DNA of 64,000 nucleotides from Cercis canadensis (taxonomy: Eukaryota; Streptophyta; Magnoliopsida; Fabales; Fabaceae). Location of the stretch: the NCBI GenBank assembly GCA_003255065.1, contig QAOA01007853.1, forward strand, positions 112,483 to 176,482, written 5' to 3'. This document shows, one piece after another, positions 45,201 through 54,112 of this stretch. The position numbers were made by a program, and so were the translations under genes. Below the pieces are notes generated by a model. The model was not told the origin of the DNA. It did not search any database and saw nothing but the letters and a program-made list of their open reading frames with translations. Position 1 is the stretch's first letter. Every line of letters begins with the position of its first letter.

Positions 45201-46685
45201 CACTATTTCCTTTGAAATAGAGTTTAGGATCCATGATCTAATCATGCAATCCACCCTAATCCACTGATCATAGTCAGCAGATTCTTCTTCTGGCATTGCA
45301 CATTTGCCATTGATAAATCCGAGCTTCACCTTTGCTCCTAGAGCAATCTTAACTGATCTATTCCAGGAAAGGTAATTGTTTCCTGTCAGATGAGTGGTAA
45401 CAAGCTGCATACCTGGATGATCCGAGTTTGCCAAGTTCATCGGATCTCCATTAGAGTTGCTCGTTGTCTCCTTGTTCTGTGCTGCAGTCTCAGCTTCCAT
45501 TCTTCCACCAGAATTTGAAGCAGAGTAGACAAAAGACTCCAAAAATCTTCGCAGATCAATAAGAAGTAATCACAGGCAAATCTGAATCGATTTGCTCTGA
45601 TACCATGAAAAGAGCTTGACCAGCTCTAAACCAGATTCATTCTCAGTAAGCAAAGGAGAAATCGCAGTAAATCAAGAAAGAGTACAGAGAGTTGTGAAAC
45701 CTTTCTATTCTTTTCTATTCAGCTTAATTCATAAATCCTGTACAAGCTTCAGTTTATATACAAAGAGTAAAAGAAAAATAAAAGCCACGTATACAAGTGA
45801 CAGCTCAGCAAAGCTAACTGTTTAACTAATTTCTGATACATTAACTCATCTAGCTAAACAGTAGGTTAATAATTTAACTACAGTTAACAACTGAACTAAC
45901 TACTGTGGTGAGATTAACTAATTTGACTAACTAATTAATCTGTACATGTAACTAATCTGTACAAGGGTTAAAGTGACAAACTTGGTTAACCGCAGGAGGA
46001 ATTGTAGCAGTGGCAAGTAAAGCATCCAGCTTCTTGAAGGAAAAATTGCTGACTCCAATTGATTTTGTAAGGCCAAGCTTTTGACATTCCTCCATTGCTT
46101 CCCATACCGATTTGAAATCCATGGGAATAATATCTTCCTTCTTGTAAGGTAGTTTAACTTCTCCGGGCTTCAAACTAGCAGGAAAGTGAATTAGATAAAG
46201 GTCAATAAACTCCATCTTGAGATTCCTGCAAAGATTGTACAAAGAAAAAAAATTACAGGTTGAAAACAAGCTTACACAGAAATGTCTCTCTACTTGGACA
46301 AGCTTCTATCAATTAATAGAAACGAATTTGAGAGTTGATTAGTTATATAATACTTGAGTGTCCTTTGCAGTGCAGGGAGCACAAGATGATGGTGAGCATC
46401 ACAGCACCAAAGCTTGGAAGTTACGAAAAGCTCATCCCTTGATTTGATTAATCCAAGGCTCAGAGCTTCTTCAATGGCTTCCCCAAGAGGCTGCTCCGAT
46501 TGGTAAATAGCAGCAGCGTCAAAGTGTCTGTAACCTAATTTGATTGCATGGAGGACTGATTCTTTCACGACTTCATGAGATGAAGTATCGAAAGGTAACA
46601 TAGCTGTTCCAAAGCCTATGGCTGGAATAGCAGTTTGAGATGAGCTTAGTGGGAATCTTGGAATGCTGCTCATCTCATCTGCCAT
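39272..46685 (-). CDS. Aldo-keto reductase, AKR4 group, with a retrotransposon in intron 2
   Basis: Exons 46354-46685, 45982-46225, 40029-40208 and 39272-39505 join in frame (990 bases) into 329 residues. Splice phases equal those of the copy at 11212-13109. Tetrad D56, Y61, K91, H124 is present, as are [23 protein letters not shown] and the cofactor segment [14 protein letters not shown]; no stop or frameshift was found. Compared with the other AKRs here it is clearly divergent ([11 protein letters not shown] start, WDEEISYR end), so it is an older paralogue. Intron 2 (40209-45981) is 5.8 kb because a Ty1-copia element sits in it in the same orientation; the gene's output would depend on splicing past that element's own poly-A signals. 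The start could also be M5. Confidence 0.9.
39598..39989. mobile_element. MITE copy C in AKR intron 3
   Basis: Ends GGTAGTTGCTATGCTACC and, inverted, GGCTGCTAAGCTACCTAGGG, with GGGGGTAGCACTAC inside. It is the same family as 10587-10950. Confidence 0.55.
40632..40989 (-). repeat. 3' LTR of the young copia element
   Basis: 358 bases, nearly identical to 45606-45963; polypurine tract adjoins at 40990-41000. Confidence 0.92.
40998..45542 (-). CDS. Ty1-copia gag-pol polyprotein, uninterrupted
   Basis: 1514 codons. Order seen: gag (about 30-260; [20 protein letters not shown]), zinc knuckle C290-x2-C293-x4-H298-x4-C303, aspartic protease DTGAS at 414-418, a GAG-pre-integrase region with HNRFGH and CDIC (about 570-605), integrase catalytic triad D630, D693, E729 ([22 protein letters not shown]), reverse transcriptase from about 1040 with YVDD at 1195-1198, and RNase H in the last 200 residues ([16 protein letters not shown]). 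The order protease-integrase-RT-RNase H defines Ty1-copia. The product makes virus-like particles and copies the element's RNA into DNA that integrates in the nucleus. No frameshift separates gag from pol, as usual for plant copia. No key residue is missing. Confidence 0.96.
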   Translation of the reverse strand: MESFVYSASNSGGRMEAETAAQNKETTSNSNGDPMNLANSDHPGMQLVTTHLTGNNYLSWNRSVKIALGAKVKLGFINGKCAMPEEESADYDQWIRVDCMIRSWILNSISKEIVEVFLYASTARELWLDLEERFGESNGPQIYQIQREISTISQGNQSVVQYFTKLKKLWDELICVQPIPQCICKNCNCDVTKKVSDLAHSHKLLQFLMGLSDDFDHLRNQILVMDPLPSVNKAYSMILRIEKQREVHTNLLGKGENSAMFVKTPMGRGSGGGRGSYRKQNSNDKKNEKCTHCSLTGHTRDTCFKLHGYPNWYKELKDQRTNQGTRGKFMANLADSPLDFNMNHYADRSNDQRSSLTELIQQEFSKLMKGHAGFEGNKVHFAQTEDFAGNTAPQAFQFTLNSPSNLDPGTWIVDTGASNHMCIDTTLLKHKRPVHHQTSVFLPDGTVKSVHHIGNVHLTPNLILTDALYVPSFKFNLLSVQKLSKTAQIQFIFYPDKCLLQDPQTEDVLAVGRVIGNLYILDKSSFDIPVSYFSCNKQLAFSKSPCNPICHSISFPCNPAVGSNTISKLLWHNRFGHASLKALKHLPFLSDIDLTLPSPCDICHKSKQHRLPFPLSITRSESVFDLLHLDIWGPYNKASLTGAHYMLTVVDDHSRATWIYLLKHKHQTLTTLKNFLTMIHTQFQKHIKCIRTDNGTEFTSHECQKFFSQLGIIHQKSYVYTPQQNGIVERKHRHLLEIARALMFQAHLPIKFWGHSLLMAAYLINRLPTEILNWKTPYELLNKTQPDYNLLKVFGCLCYATNTQPHTNKFDTRAFRCIFLGFMTGQKAYRVYDLTTHQTYTSRDVVFHEHIFPFADISPTSNTISLPLPVFDSPTPPFTPMAPLPSPANLPTTTLVPLPESFPDISSELSSPPDPSPPVLPPLTVLPPLRQSSRPKSKPAWLSDFVSNVCLTSALPTALHASPADIAPGFSGYTPPTFPYHNSPLFTDTYMSYLANVSSVPEPRSYYHASKDEKWLEAMNKELQALESNHTWDLVSLPPGKKAIGCKWVYKIKYLPDGNIDRYKARLVAKGYNQIEGLHYKDSFSPVAKLVTMRLFLAIVTAKQWDLHQLDINNAFLHGYLDEEVFMHPPQGYSKAQPHQVCLLKRSLYGLKQASRQWNIEFSAKLQGFGFTQSSHDHCLFTLQTPSSFLALLVYVDDVLVTGTHTPDILKVKQFLHSSFTIKDLGLAHYFLGLEIARGLHGTYVNQRKYVLDILRDAGLLGAKPTATPLPKGQNFSSAGTPLLEPERYRRLVGRLLYLSLTRPDITHVVQQLSQFLHSPTQAHWNGAIHILKYLKGTPSRGLFFASASDFTLTAYCDADWAACKDTRRSITGYCVSLGSSLISWKTKKQSTVSRSSAEAEYRSLATTVCELQWITYILNDFHIPISLPIPLFCDNMAALHITANPVFHERTKHLEIDCHLVRDKFKAGFVLPQHVSTKAQLADLFTKNLGGPQFNSLVSKLGLVDFLQSNAPT
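45606..45963 (-). repeat. 5' LTR of the young copia element
   Basis: 358 bases. Adjoins the primer binding site at about 45592-45604 on the minus strand. The polyprotein ATG lies 63 bases inside. Confidence 0.92.
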
Positions 46686-46739
46686 TGTACTTAACTTCTA
46701 AATTATTATGTCTATATATTAAGTTTGATGTGGCTTGAA

Positions 46740-46745
46740 TTTTAT
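46740..46745 (-). promoter_or_regulatory. Possible TATA box of the second AKR
   Basis: TATAAA (in CTAGTATAAAATTC) on the minus strand, about 55-60 bases upstream of the ATG. A second TATATA word lies at about 46712-46720, probably too near the start codon. Confidence 0.4.
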
Positions 46746-48625
46746 ACTAGGTTATATCATGGACCATAGAGCACTTGATGTTGGTTAGAAAAAGTATTAG
46801 AAGACAAACTACGAAATAGACATTTGTTTTTGTAACAAGAAGAAATCTACTTAATGATTATGGTTTGAAGCTTGTCTGAAGCAGGTATAGAAAACAGACA
46901 AATAATATTAGGGGACCACATATTCAGTCGTACAAACTTGAGACACTTCACTTGTTTTCATCTAATCCTTAGCTTTTGCTTGAGGAGATAGCGAGAAATA
47001 TACTGGTAGGGACCAGGAAAAATGTAAATAGTAAGTTATGAAGGGATAATGAAAGGAAATTAAAAAATTAGGAGTTAAAGTTAAAAATGTATCAATAAAA
47101 ATATTTTTTTTTATGGTTAATTATTCAATACTTTAAATGATATTTATATTTACTTTTTATGGTTAATTGTAGTCAATAATTTTTACCTATGATTTGAGTT
47201 TGCTCTTGAGAGTACTTAGGTATAATTGAGCTAAAAGCTCATTGACTAAAGGGAGCCATTTTCAAGGTAGTAAAGAAAGAGAAGCTATTCTATGTAGAAA
47301 AGAGACCAATAAAATTATAGGACTATATCCAATGATTTGTAGGTGGTACTTTTTTTTTTTTTTAATTTTATGGGTTCTATTTTCACCATGTACTTCTCTC
47401 CCTTTTTCCCAACACTTTAAGCTCCTATGTAACCAAAAAAAAATCAAGGGACCATGTATTCAGTTGTATCACTTTACCTATTTTACAATTTTTTTTACAA
47501 CAAAAAATTTAAGGTGTAGGGAGACTATCTCATTTCAAGGCTAAGGTATGTCATAAGTCTCCACGAATGCTTAAAATAATATTTACAGATTACTTAAGAG
47601 GGACTGTTAGTAGTGAAAATTAAATCTAAAACTTACAAGTTTAATATTTCAATATTTCCCAGCTGAATCAACCCCTCTTGGCCGCCTGTTTTACAATCCT
47701 TCTCTTTTCCTTTAAGTTTGATTATATGTTACAATTTATATAACTAAAATTCAAAAGAAATCAAAATTTCTGGACAAAGAAAAAAAAATTGTCTCTTTCT
47801 ATGTTTCTGGCAGTACTTAAGCACTCCCATTTTCTAATTCGTCGTTAAGGATGAAGCAGACATAGGAGAATAGTTCAGCAACAGGCGTTAGCCGCGATTC
47901 TTGTGGACGAAAATGGGCCAAACCTATAAGCTCAATAACCATTCCGTGAAGCAAAATGAAAAGGGAAATTCAACTTTCCCAAAAGTCTTATAATCCTCAA
48001 ACACCACTAAGGTCTCCTTCAGTCTCTTTTCTAAGAATATTCAATACCAACTAAACATGATATTAATAACATCATACTTCTGGAAAGAACATTCTCAATG
48101 AATGTTATTCTCAAGAATAAAATCTGTAATCCATGAATCAAAGCCCACCAATAAAATGTTGTAATATTGGAGTAATGTGGAAAAACCAAAGTCAAATTTT
48201 CTTTATTCTCTCTCCCTGATCCGTGTCTCACAAGCAAACTATCATTCTATTTATTTGGACGACTCAATCTTCACTACTGCCATGGCTAGTCCTAAAACAA
48301 TTTGAAGCAGAATGGTTTGTATTTAGCCGCAGACGTGGATTAGCTGATGCTAAAATTGTTCACTCTTTATCCTTTAACTCGCTTTATGTTTGTGTCTTAA
48401 TTATATTTTCTTAGCTGCAACTTTAGGTAAAGAATATTGTTACATATGGAGGGAAAAAGGGTATGAGAACTTTATTCTAAGTATCTATTATTAGGATATA
48501 TTAGTAATTTAAACATTAGTATTTTGAATAAAAGGGATAGCGGTCGCTTGGATAAGGTCAGGTTGTTGGGTCTTTGAATGTGGTTTGTTGGGATAAGATT
48601 ATCACCTTGGGCAATGACTAGTATT
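46746..48625. other. Intergenic, no gene recognised
   Basis: AT-rich. Open frames here (for example 47242-47544) contain homopolymer-rich, low-complexity translations without known domains. I see nothing supportable except the short repeat near 48388-48445. Confidence 0.5.
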
Positions 48626-49612
48626 TGTTACACAATCACAGATGGAGGAAAATGCAGAAAAACAGCAGAAAACAAAGTAACTTCTCTATGGCATGAAGGT
48701 TCTAAATGAGTTTCATTCATTTTGCTGCTATATATACAAAATTAATATCAACAGTACATAGTTGGTTTAAACTAGAGTAAATAGTAGGTTTTGGTCCAAA
48801 CCAAACTTGATAGCTTTTTCCCCACAAAACAAGCATTATCATACATTTACAACTAATAAGATAACATAGCAAATTTCAAAGCATAAACAAAACAAGATAT
48901 TTTCTTACATTAGAGTACTTAGAAAAAATCTCACAGTCTAACACTCCTCCTTGAGATTTTTCTTAAAGACTCCAAGCTTTGATCTTAGTAATTCAAATTT
49001 AACTCTAAGAAGAGCCTTAGTGACGATGTCTGCTATTTGTTGTTCAAAACTACAATGCATCAAATTAACTTCATCTAGTCTTTCATACTCTCTAACTGCA
49101 TGAAACTTGATATTTATGTGTTTAGTTCTACCATGCTAGACATGATTTTTGGCAATGGCGATGGCTGATTTGTTGTCAACCAAATTGTAGTAGCTTCATT
49201 CTAGTGTTGCTCCAAATCTCCTAGGATTTTTCTGAGCCAAATGGCTTGATTAGCAACACTTGCTGCTGACATATACTCTGCTTCAGTTGTTGATTGGGCC
49301 AGCACTTCCTGTTTTTTTGAAATTCCATGAGAAAACACCACTCCTAAATGAAAACAATAACCTAAAGTGTTTTTGACATCATTTACACTTCCTCCATGGT
49401 CATTGTCTGCTTAGCCTTAAAGCTTATTACTTTTATCCTTCAAATACCACAAACCAAAATTAGTAGTTCCCCTTATGTACCTAAGAACTCTTTTAGCCAC
49501 ACCCATATGAACTTGACTTGATGAGTGCATGAATCTTGAAAGCAAACTTGCAGAGAACATTACATTAGGTCTAGTAGCAGATAAATACAGTAGGTGATGA
49601 ATGGATTTCATA
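48626..49612 (-). mobile_element. Truncated copia relic (3' LTR and RNase H end)
   Basis: 48626-48943 has inverted ends TGTTACACAATC/TGTTAGACTG and TG…CA form, with a CTCAAGGAGGAG polypurine-like tract abutting it on the minus strand, so it is the 3' LTR. To its right follows decayed RNase H sequence and, at 49417-49611, a frame reading YLSATRPNVMFSASLLSRFM and VAKRVLRYIRGTTNFGLWY, the copia RT/RNase H junction. The rest of the element is missing; the break is near 49612-49750. Confidence 0.75.
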
Positions 49613-49751
49613 TCAATGATTTAGGTATTTTCTACTTAGTATTTAGTTGATTTTTGAGTGATTTACCAGTTTTAATTGATTGATTATATGTTTATGTTGT
49701 ACAAAATGAGATTTTCGCAAAAAGGAACAAGTTTGGTGTTAATTAAGGCTA

Positions 49752-51140
49752 AGTGAAAGGTAATGGTAAAATGTCACCTTTAACATTTCACTTCACTATT
49801 TTCGTCAACTTAATTAGTGGTAGAATGACAGAGGGATCACATTAAAGCAAAATTAAAGAGTTAGGGGACCAAAATGAGAATAGCAATGAGAAACCAAAAA
49901 CAGTCCAAATATGATTTTACTCTTACTTTATATACTTGATCATGCAAATTATAAGAGAAGACTCATTGTTGTGTACAAGACTTAGATTCAAATTATGGTA
50001 ATGGCTGTTTGATGTAAAAATAAAGTGAAGTTAATAAATATACATGTGCAATAGATTTTCCTTTTGCATGAGCAATTTCCTTTAGTTCCTCACAGTCCAT
50101 AACCCAATTAGTTCCCCATAGAGTTCCTTTTGCTCCTAATGGAGAGTAGGCGGTGACATGGATTCCCTTTTCCTCACAAAATGCCCTTAGTTCCCGTTGC
50201 TGCCGAAGTGGGTTCATCTCCACCTTAAAAACAAAACAGTATAAACCAACTTTGGTTATGTATGGCTATCATTCATTTCTATTCATATGTTGTTAATAAG
50301 ATAAATATCCCTAAACGAAACACATATGTAGCATAATCTGAGTTGCACAAAAAAAATTTAAGAATGATCTGATCACCTAAACTCAAATTCTGCCTGCTAT
50401 GTAGTTTATGTGTACTTTGTGGCTTTTTTTTTTTTTTTTTGTAAATATCATTTTCCATAAAGACATAGAAAGAAACTAACTTCGTTGGCTACTGGGGGAT
50501 TGGTCGCTATGGCAAGCAAAGCTTGAAGCTTCTTAATTACATGAAAAATTGCTCACTCCAATGGATTTTGCGAGGCCAAACTTTTCACATTCCTCCATTG
50601 CTTCCCATACAGATTTGAAATCCATACATAACTAAAGTTGGTTTACACTTTTCTTGTTTGTAAGGTGGAGATGAACCCACTTTGGCAGCAGCGGGAGCTA
50701 AGGTCATTTTGTGAGAAAAAGGGAATCCATGTCGCTGCCTACTCTCCATTAGGAGCTAAAGTAACTCCATGGGGAGCTGATTGGGTTATGGACTGTGAGG
50801 AAATAAAGGAAATAGCTCATGCAAAAGGAAAATCTATTGCACAGGTATATTTATTAATTGCACTTTATTTTTACATCAAACAGCCATTACCATAATTTGA
50901 ATCTAAGTCTTCTACACGACAGACATTTTGTTTGTTTAATCTTCTCTTCTAATTTGCATGATGAAGTATATAAATTAAGAGTAAAATCATATCTTGGCCG
51001 TTTTTGGTTTCTCATTGTTATTCTCATTTTGGTCCCTTAAATCTTTAATTTTGCTTTAATGTGATCCCTTTGTCATTCTATTGCTAATTAAGTTGACGAA
51101 AATAGTGAAGTGAAATGTTAAAGGTGACATGTTACTGTTA
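49752..51140. repeat. Close inverted repeat of AKR exon 3 and intron 3
   Basis: 49752-50260 (minus-sense: intron 3, exon 3, start of intron 2) pairs with 50628-51140 (plus-sense). Arms of about 500 bases are separated by about 370 bases. The turn lies at 50625, where minus-strand exon 2 (ATGGATTTCAAATC) meets plus-strand intron 2 at the shared CCATACATAAC. Confidence 0.75.
50044..50625 (-). pseudogene. AKR fragment, exons 2-3
   Basis: Exon 3 (50044-50223) is open and reads [20 protein letters not shown]; its donor changed from CAG|GT to CAT|GT. Exon 2 (50481-50625) keeps only the second part from [10 protein letters not shown], carries a 4-base insertion after SNFSC that causes a stop (TAA), and ends in NE instead of NQ. 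Exons 1 and 4 are missing: the copia relic lies on one side and an inverted AKR piece on the other. No enzyme can come from it, since the tetrad residues are absent. Confidence 0.85.
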
Positions 51141-51485
51141 CCTTTTACTTTGGCATAAAATGTAGATTCCTAATCACACAAAATGGTGCTTCCCATTTTA
51201 TTCATTCTATTTTATTGTTTTGAGTCAATTTATCAATTGAACTTGTGATTTGTGAAGGTTTGTTTACGATGGGCATTTGAGCAAGGAGTAAGTGTGCTTG
51301 TGAAGAGCTTCAACAAGGAAAGGATGGAGGAAAACCTTGAAGTTTTTTATTGGGAGTTAAGCCAAGAAGAGGTCAACAAGATAATTCAACTACCACAGAG
51401 AAAGGGATACAAAGGGGACCAATATATCTCTAATGAAGGACCATATAAGTCACATAAAGAGCTTTGGGATGAAGATATTGAGTAA
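50665..51485 (+). pseudogene. AKR fragment, exons 3-4
   Basis: Exon 3 (50665-50844) and exon 4 (51258-51485) are intact with normal splice sites and match the last 135 residues of the AKR at 11212-13109 ([39 protein letters not shown], ending WDEDIE). Exons 1 and 2, with all catalytic residues, are missing: upstream is the inverted fragment 50044-50625. It keeps the cofactor-binding segment only. Good conservation shows recent origin from a working gene. Confidence 0.85.
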
Positions 51486-52675
51486 TCACAAGAACTAGTA
51501 ACTGTATTTTAAAAGTCATTTGTCTTGGCTGAATATGAATGCTTGTCAGTTGCCCGTAGTATTTCTTTTCTAGTTAGGCAATATATATAAATCATGCATG
51601 CATCCTTTAGTTGAATAATAATTATCATTTATCTTATTCAGTTGTTTAGTGTTTACCATTATTTTTCCCATTTTCCACACTATTATAAGTCTAGTTAAAT
51701 TTTTGCTTTACAAATTTAAATAGACTAACTTAAAATTTTTTCAACAGTTTAGATTTAACTAACACCTTATATGAAGGAAGCAGAAATATAATTCAATTTA
51801 AATAGACCCTATTTATAATCACTTCCTTGTTTTTCTCAAATTTTTTCAATTTAAAATCACAGAAATATAATTCAAACACCTATAAGCAAAATTCCTAAAA
51901 TAATTGCATCTAATAACACAATATTTGATGAAAATTTTGGAATCAAACCTCAAATTCAGGTCTGCACAACTTCTTTTCTTCTGTTCATATCTTCAAAATA
52001 CTACTTCACCTTTTTTCTTTATGAAAGAAAATCTATAAGCTTGAAATATATGCAGTTCATGAACGCAACGATTATATAGAGTTTTCTTATCGAAATTTCA
52101 AATTAGCTTAAAGCAGCCCTTCAAGATTTCTCTCTCTTTCTTTCTCTATCTTTAATTTATATATGTATATTTTGGTTATGGTGTGCGATATTTCCCTCTT
52201 CTTCCTCTTGTTATTTTGGTCCTCCATAAATAGGGTCATTTTCAATACATATGGTCTCTCAATCAATAACTTTGATAGGAGTCTGCACATGTGAGTTGGT
52301 GTGGCCGTGTGGGAGTTAAGTAACTTGGAATATGGAGATCCCACATTGGATAGAAAATAGGAAATAGTGTAGTATATAATATTCAGATTGACCTAAGACT
52401 CATAAGCTTAAGCTTTTAAATCAAGCTAATGCTTATCCAAATATACTATGTCATACGCTAACAAGCCCATACAATGAATTCTCCCCACAAAACTTGACTA
52501 TTCAATTTATTAACATTTTATGGTCTCTCAATGTTGATGTTACAAATTAAGGCCTATATTCTTAATTTAGTAAGATTATAGTTTTTGTTTAATTATATCA
52601 TTAGTAAAATTTAAGTTTTTGGTACATGAGAATATAAAAGTTCGAACCTAAAACCTTTTACATACCATCTAAATA
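51486..52675. other. AKR 3' flank, no gene
   Basis: Homologous to 54113-55303 and, inverted, to 17690-18620. No coding sequence is recognised. Confidence 0.6.
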
Positions 52676-52676
52676 N

Positions 52677-53032
52677 CCTCACAGTCCATAACCCAATTAG
52701 TTCCCCATAGAGTTCCTTTTGCTCCTAATGGAGAGTAGGCGGTGACATGGATTCCCTTTTCCTCACAAAATGCCCTTAGTTCCCGTTGCTGCCGAAGTGG
52801 GTTCATCTCCACCTTAAAAACAAAACAGTATAAACCAACTTTGGTTATGTATGGCTATCATTCATTTCTATTCATATGTTGTTAATAAGATAAATATCCC
52901 TAAACGAAACACATATGTAGCATAATCTGAGTTGCACAAAAAAAATTTAAGAATGATCTGATCACCTAAACTCAAATTCTGCCTGCTATGTAGTTTATGT
53001 GTACTTTGTGGCTTTTTTTTTTTTTTTTGTTN

Positions 53033-53066
<34 letters not shown>

Positions 53067-53252
53067 TGTAAATATCATTTTCCATAAAGACATAGAAAGA
53101 AACTAACTTCGTTGGCTACTGGGGGATTGGTCGCTATGGCAAGCAAAGCTTGAAGCTTCTTAATTACATGAAAAATTGCTCACTCCAATGGATTTTGCGA
53201 GGCCAAACTTTTCACATTCCTCCATTGCTTCCCATACAGATTTGAAATCCAT
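52677..53252 (-). pseudogene. AKR fragment, exons 2-3, second copy
   Basis: Partial exon 3 (52677-52812, cut at the N) and the same damaged exon 2 (53108-53252) with the 4-base insertion. It duplicates 50044-50625 and is probably the same locus seen twice. Confidence 0.8.
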
Positions 53253-53291
53253 ACATAACTAAAGTTGGTTTACACTTTTCTTGTTTGTAAG

Positions 53292-54112
53292 GTGGAGATG
53301 AACCCACTTTGGCAGCAGCGGGAGCTAAGGTCATTTTGTGAGAAAAAGGGAATCCATGTCGCTGCCTACTCTCCATTAGGAGCTAAAGTAACTCCATGGG
53401 GAGCTGATTGGGTTATGGACTGTGAGGAAATAAAGGAAATAGCTCATGCAAAAGGAAAATCTATTGCACAGGTATATTTATTAATTGCACTTTATTTTTA
53501 CATCAAACAGCCATTACCATAATTTGAATCTAAGTCTTCTACACGACAGACATTTTGTTTGTTTAATCTTCTCTTCTAATTTGCATGATGAAGTATATAA
53601 ATTAAGAGTAAAATCATATCTTGGCCGTTTTTGGTTTCTCATTGTTATTCTCATTTTGGTCCCTTAAATCTTTAATTTTGCTTTAATGTGATCCCTTTGT
53701 CATTCTATTGCTAATTAAGTTGACGACAATAGTGAAGTGAAATGTTAAAGGTGACATGTTACTGTTACCTTTTACTTTGGCATAAAATGTAGATTCCTAA
53801 TCACACAAAATGGTGCTTCCCATTTTATTCATTCTATTTTATTGTTTTGAGTCAATATATCAATTGAACTTGTGATTTGTGAAGGTTTGTTTACGATGGG
53901 CATTTGAGCAAGGAGTAAGTGTGCTTGTGAAGAGCTTCAACAAGGAAAGGATGGAGGAAAACCTTGAAATTTTTGATTGGGAGTTAAGCCAAGAAGAGGT
54001 CAACAAGATAATTCAACTACCACAGAGAAAGGGATACAAAGGGGACCAATATATCTCTAATGAAGGACCATATAAATCACATAAAGAGCTTTGGGATGAA
54101 GATATTGAGTAA
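53292..54112 (+). pseudogene. AKR fragment, exons 3-4, second copy
   Basis: Exons 53292-53471 and 53885-54112. The only residue differences from 50665-51485 that I see are EIFDW for EVFYW in exon 4. It has the same missing exons 1-2. Likely an allelic or unmerged-contig copy. Confidence 0.8.

Larger units (their letters stand above)
40632..45963 (-). mobile_element. Complete, young Ty1-copia retrotransposon
   Basis: LTRs 40632-40989 and 45606-45963, 358 bases each, TG…CA ends; by eye they differ at one base (40829 T, 45803 G). TSD AGGGT is perfect (40627-40631, 45964-45968). The minus-strand 5' LTR is the right one; TGGTATCAGAGC (iMet tRNA site) follows within two bases, and a GAGGGGGGGA polypurine tract abuts the 3' LTR. 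One uninterrupted polyprotein frame lies between. All structural parts for transposition are present, so recent activity is very likely. Confidence 0.95.
50088..52675. repeat. First copy of a 2.6 kb direct repeat
   Basis: Matches 52677-55305 over its full length with scattered substitutions. It ends at CATCTAAATA directly before the N at 52676. Confidence 0.9.

Noticed and set aside
45538-45605. tRNA gene next to the copia LTR
   Set aside because: Only the 12-base primer binding site complementary to iMet tRNA is present; no cloverleaf. No tRNA or rRNA gene was recognised anywhere in the window.
53292-54112. A further independent AKR gene
   Set aside because: It lacks exons 1-2 and is a near copy of 50665-51485 across an N; counted as a fragment and probably an assembly duplicate.
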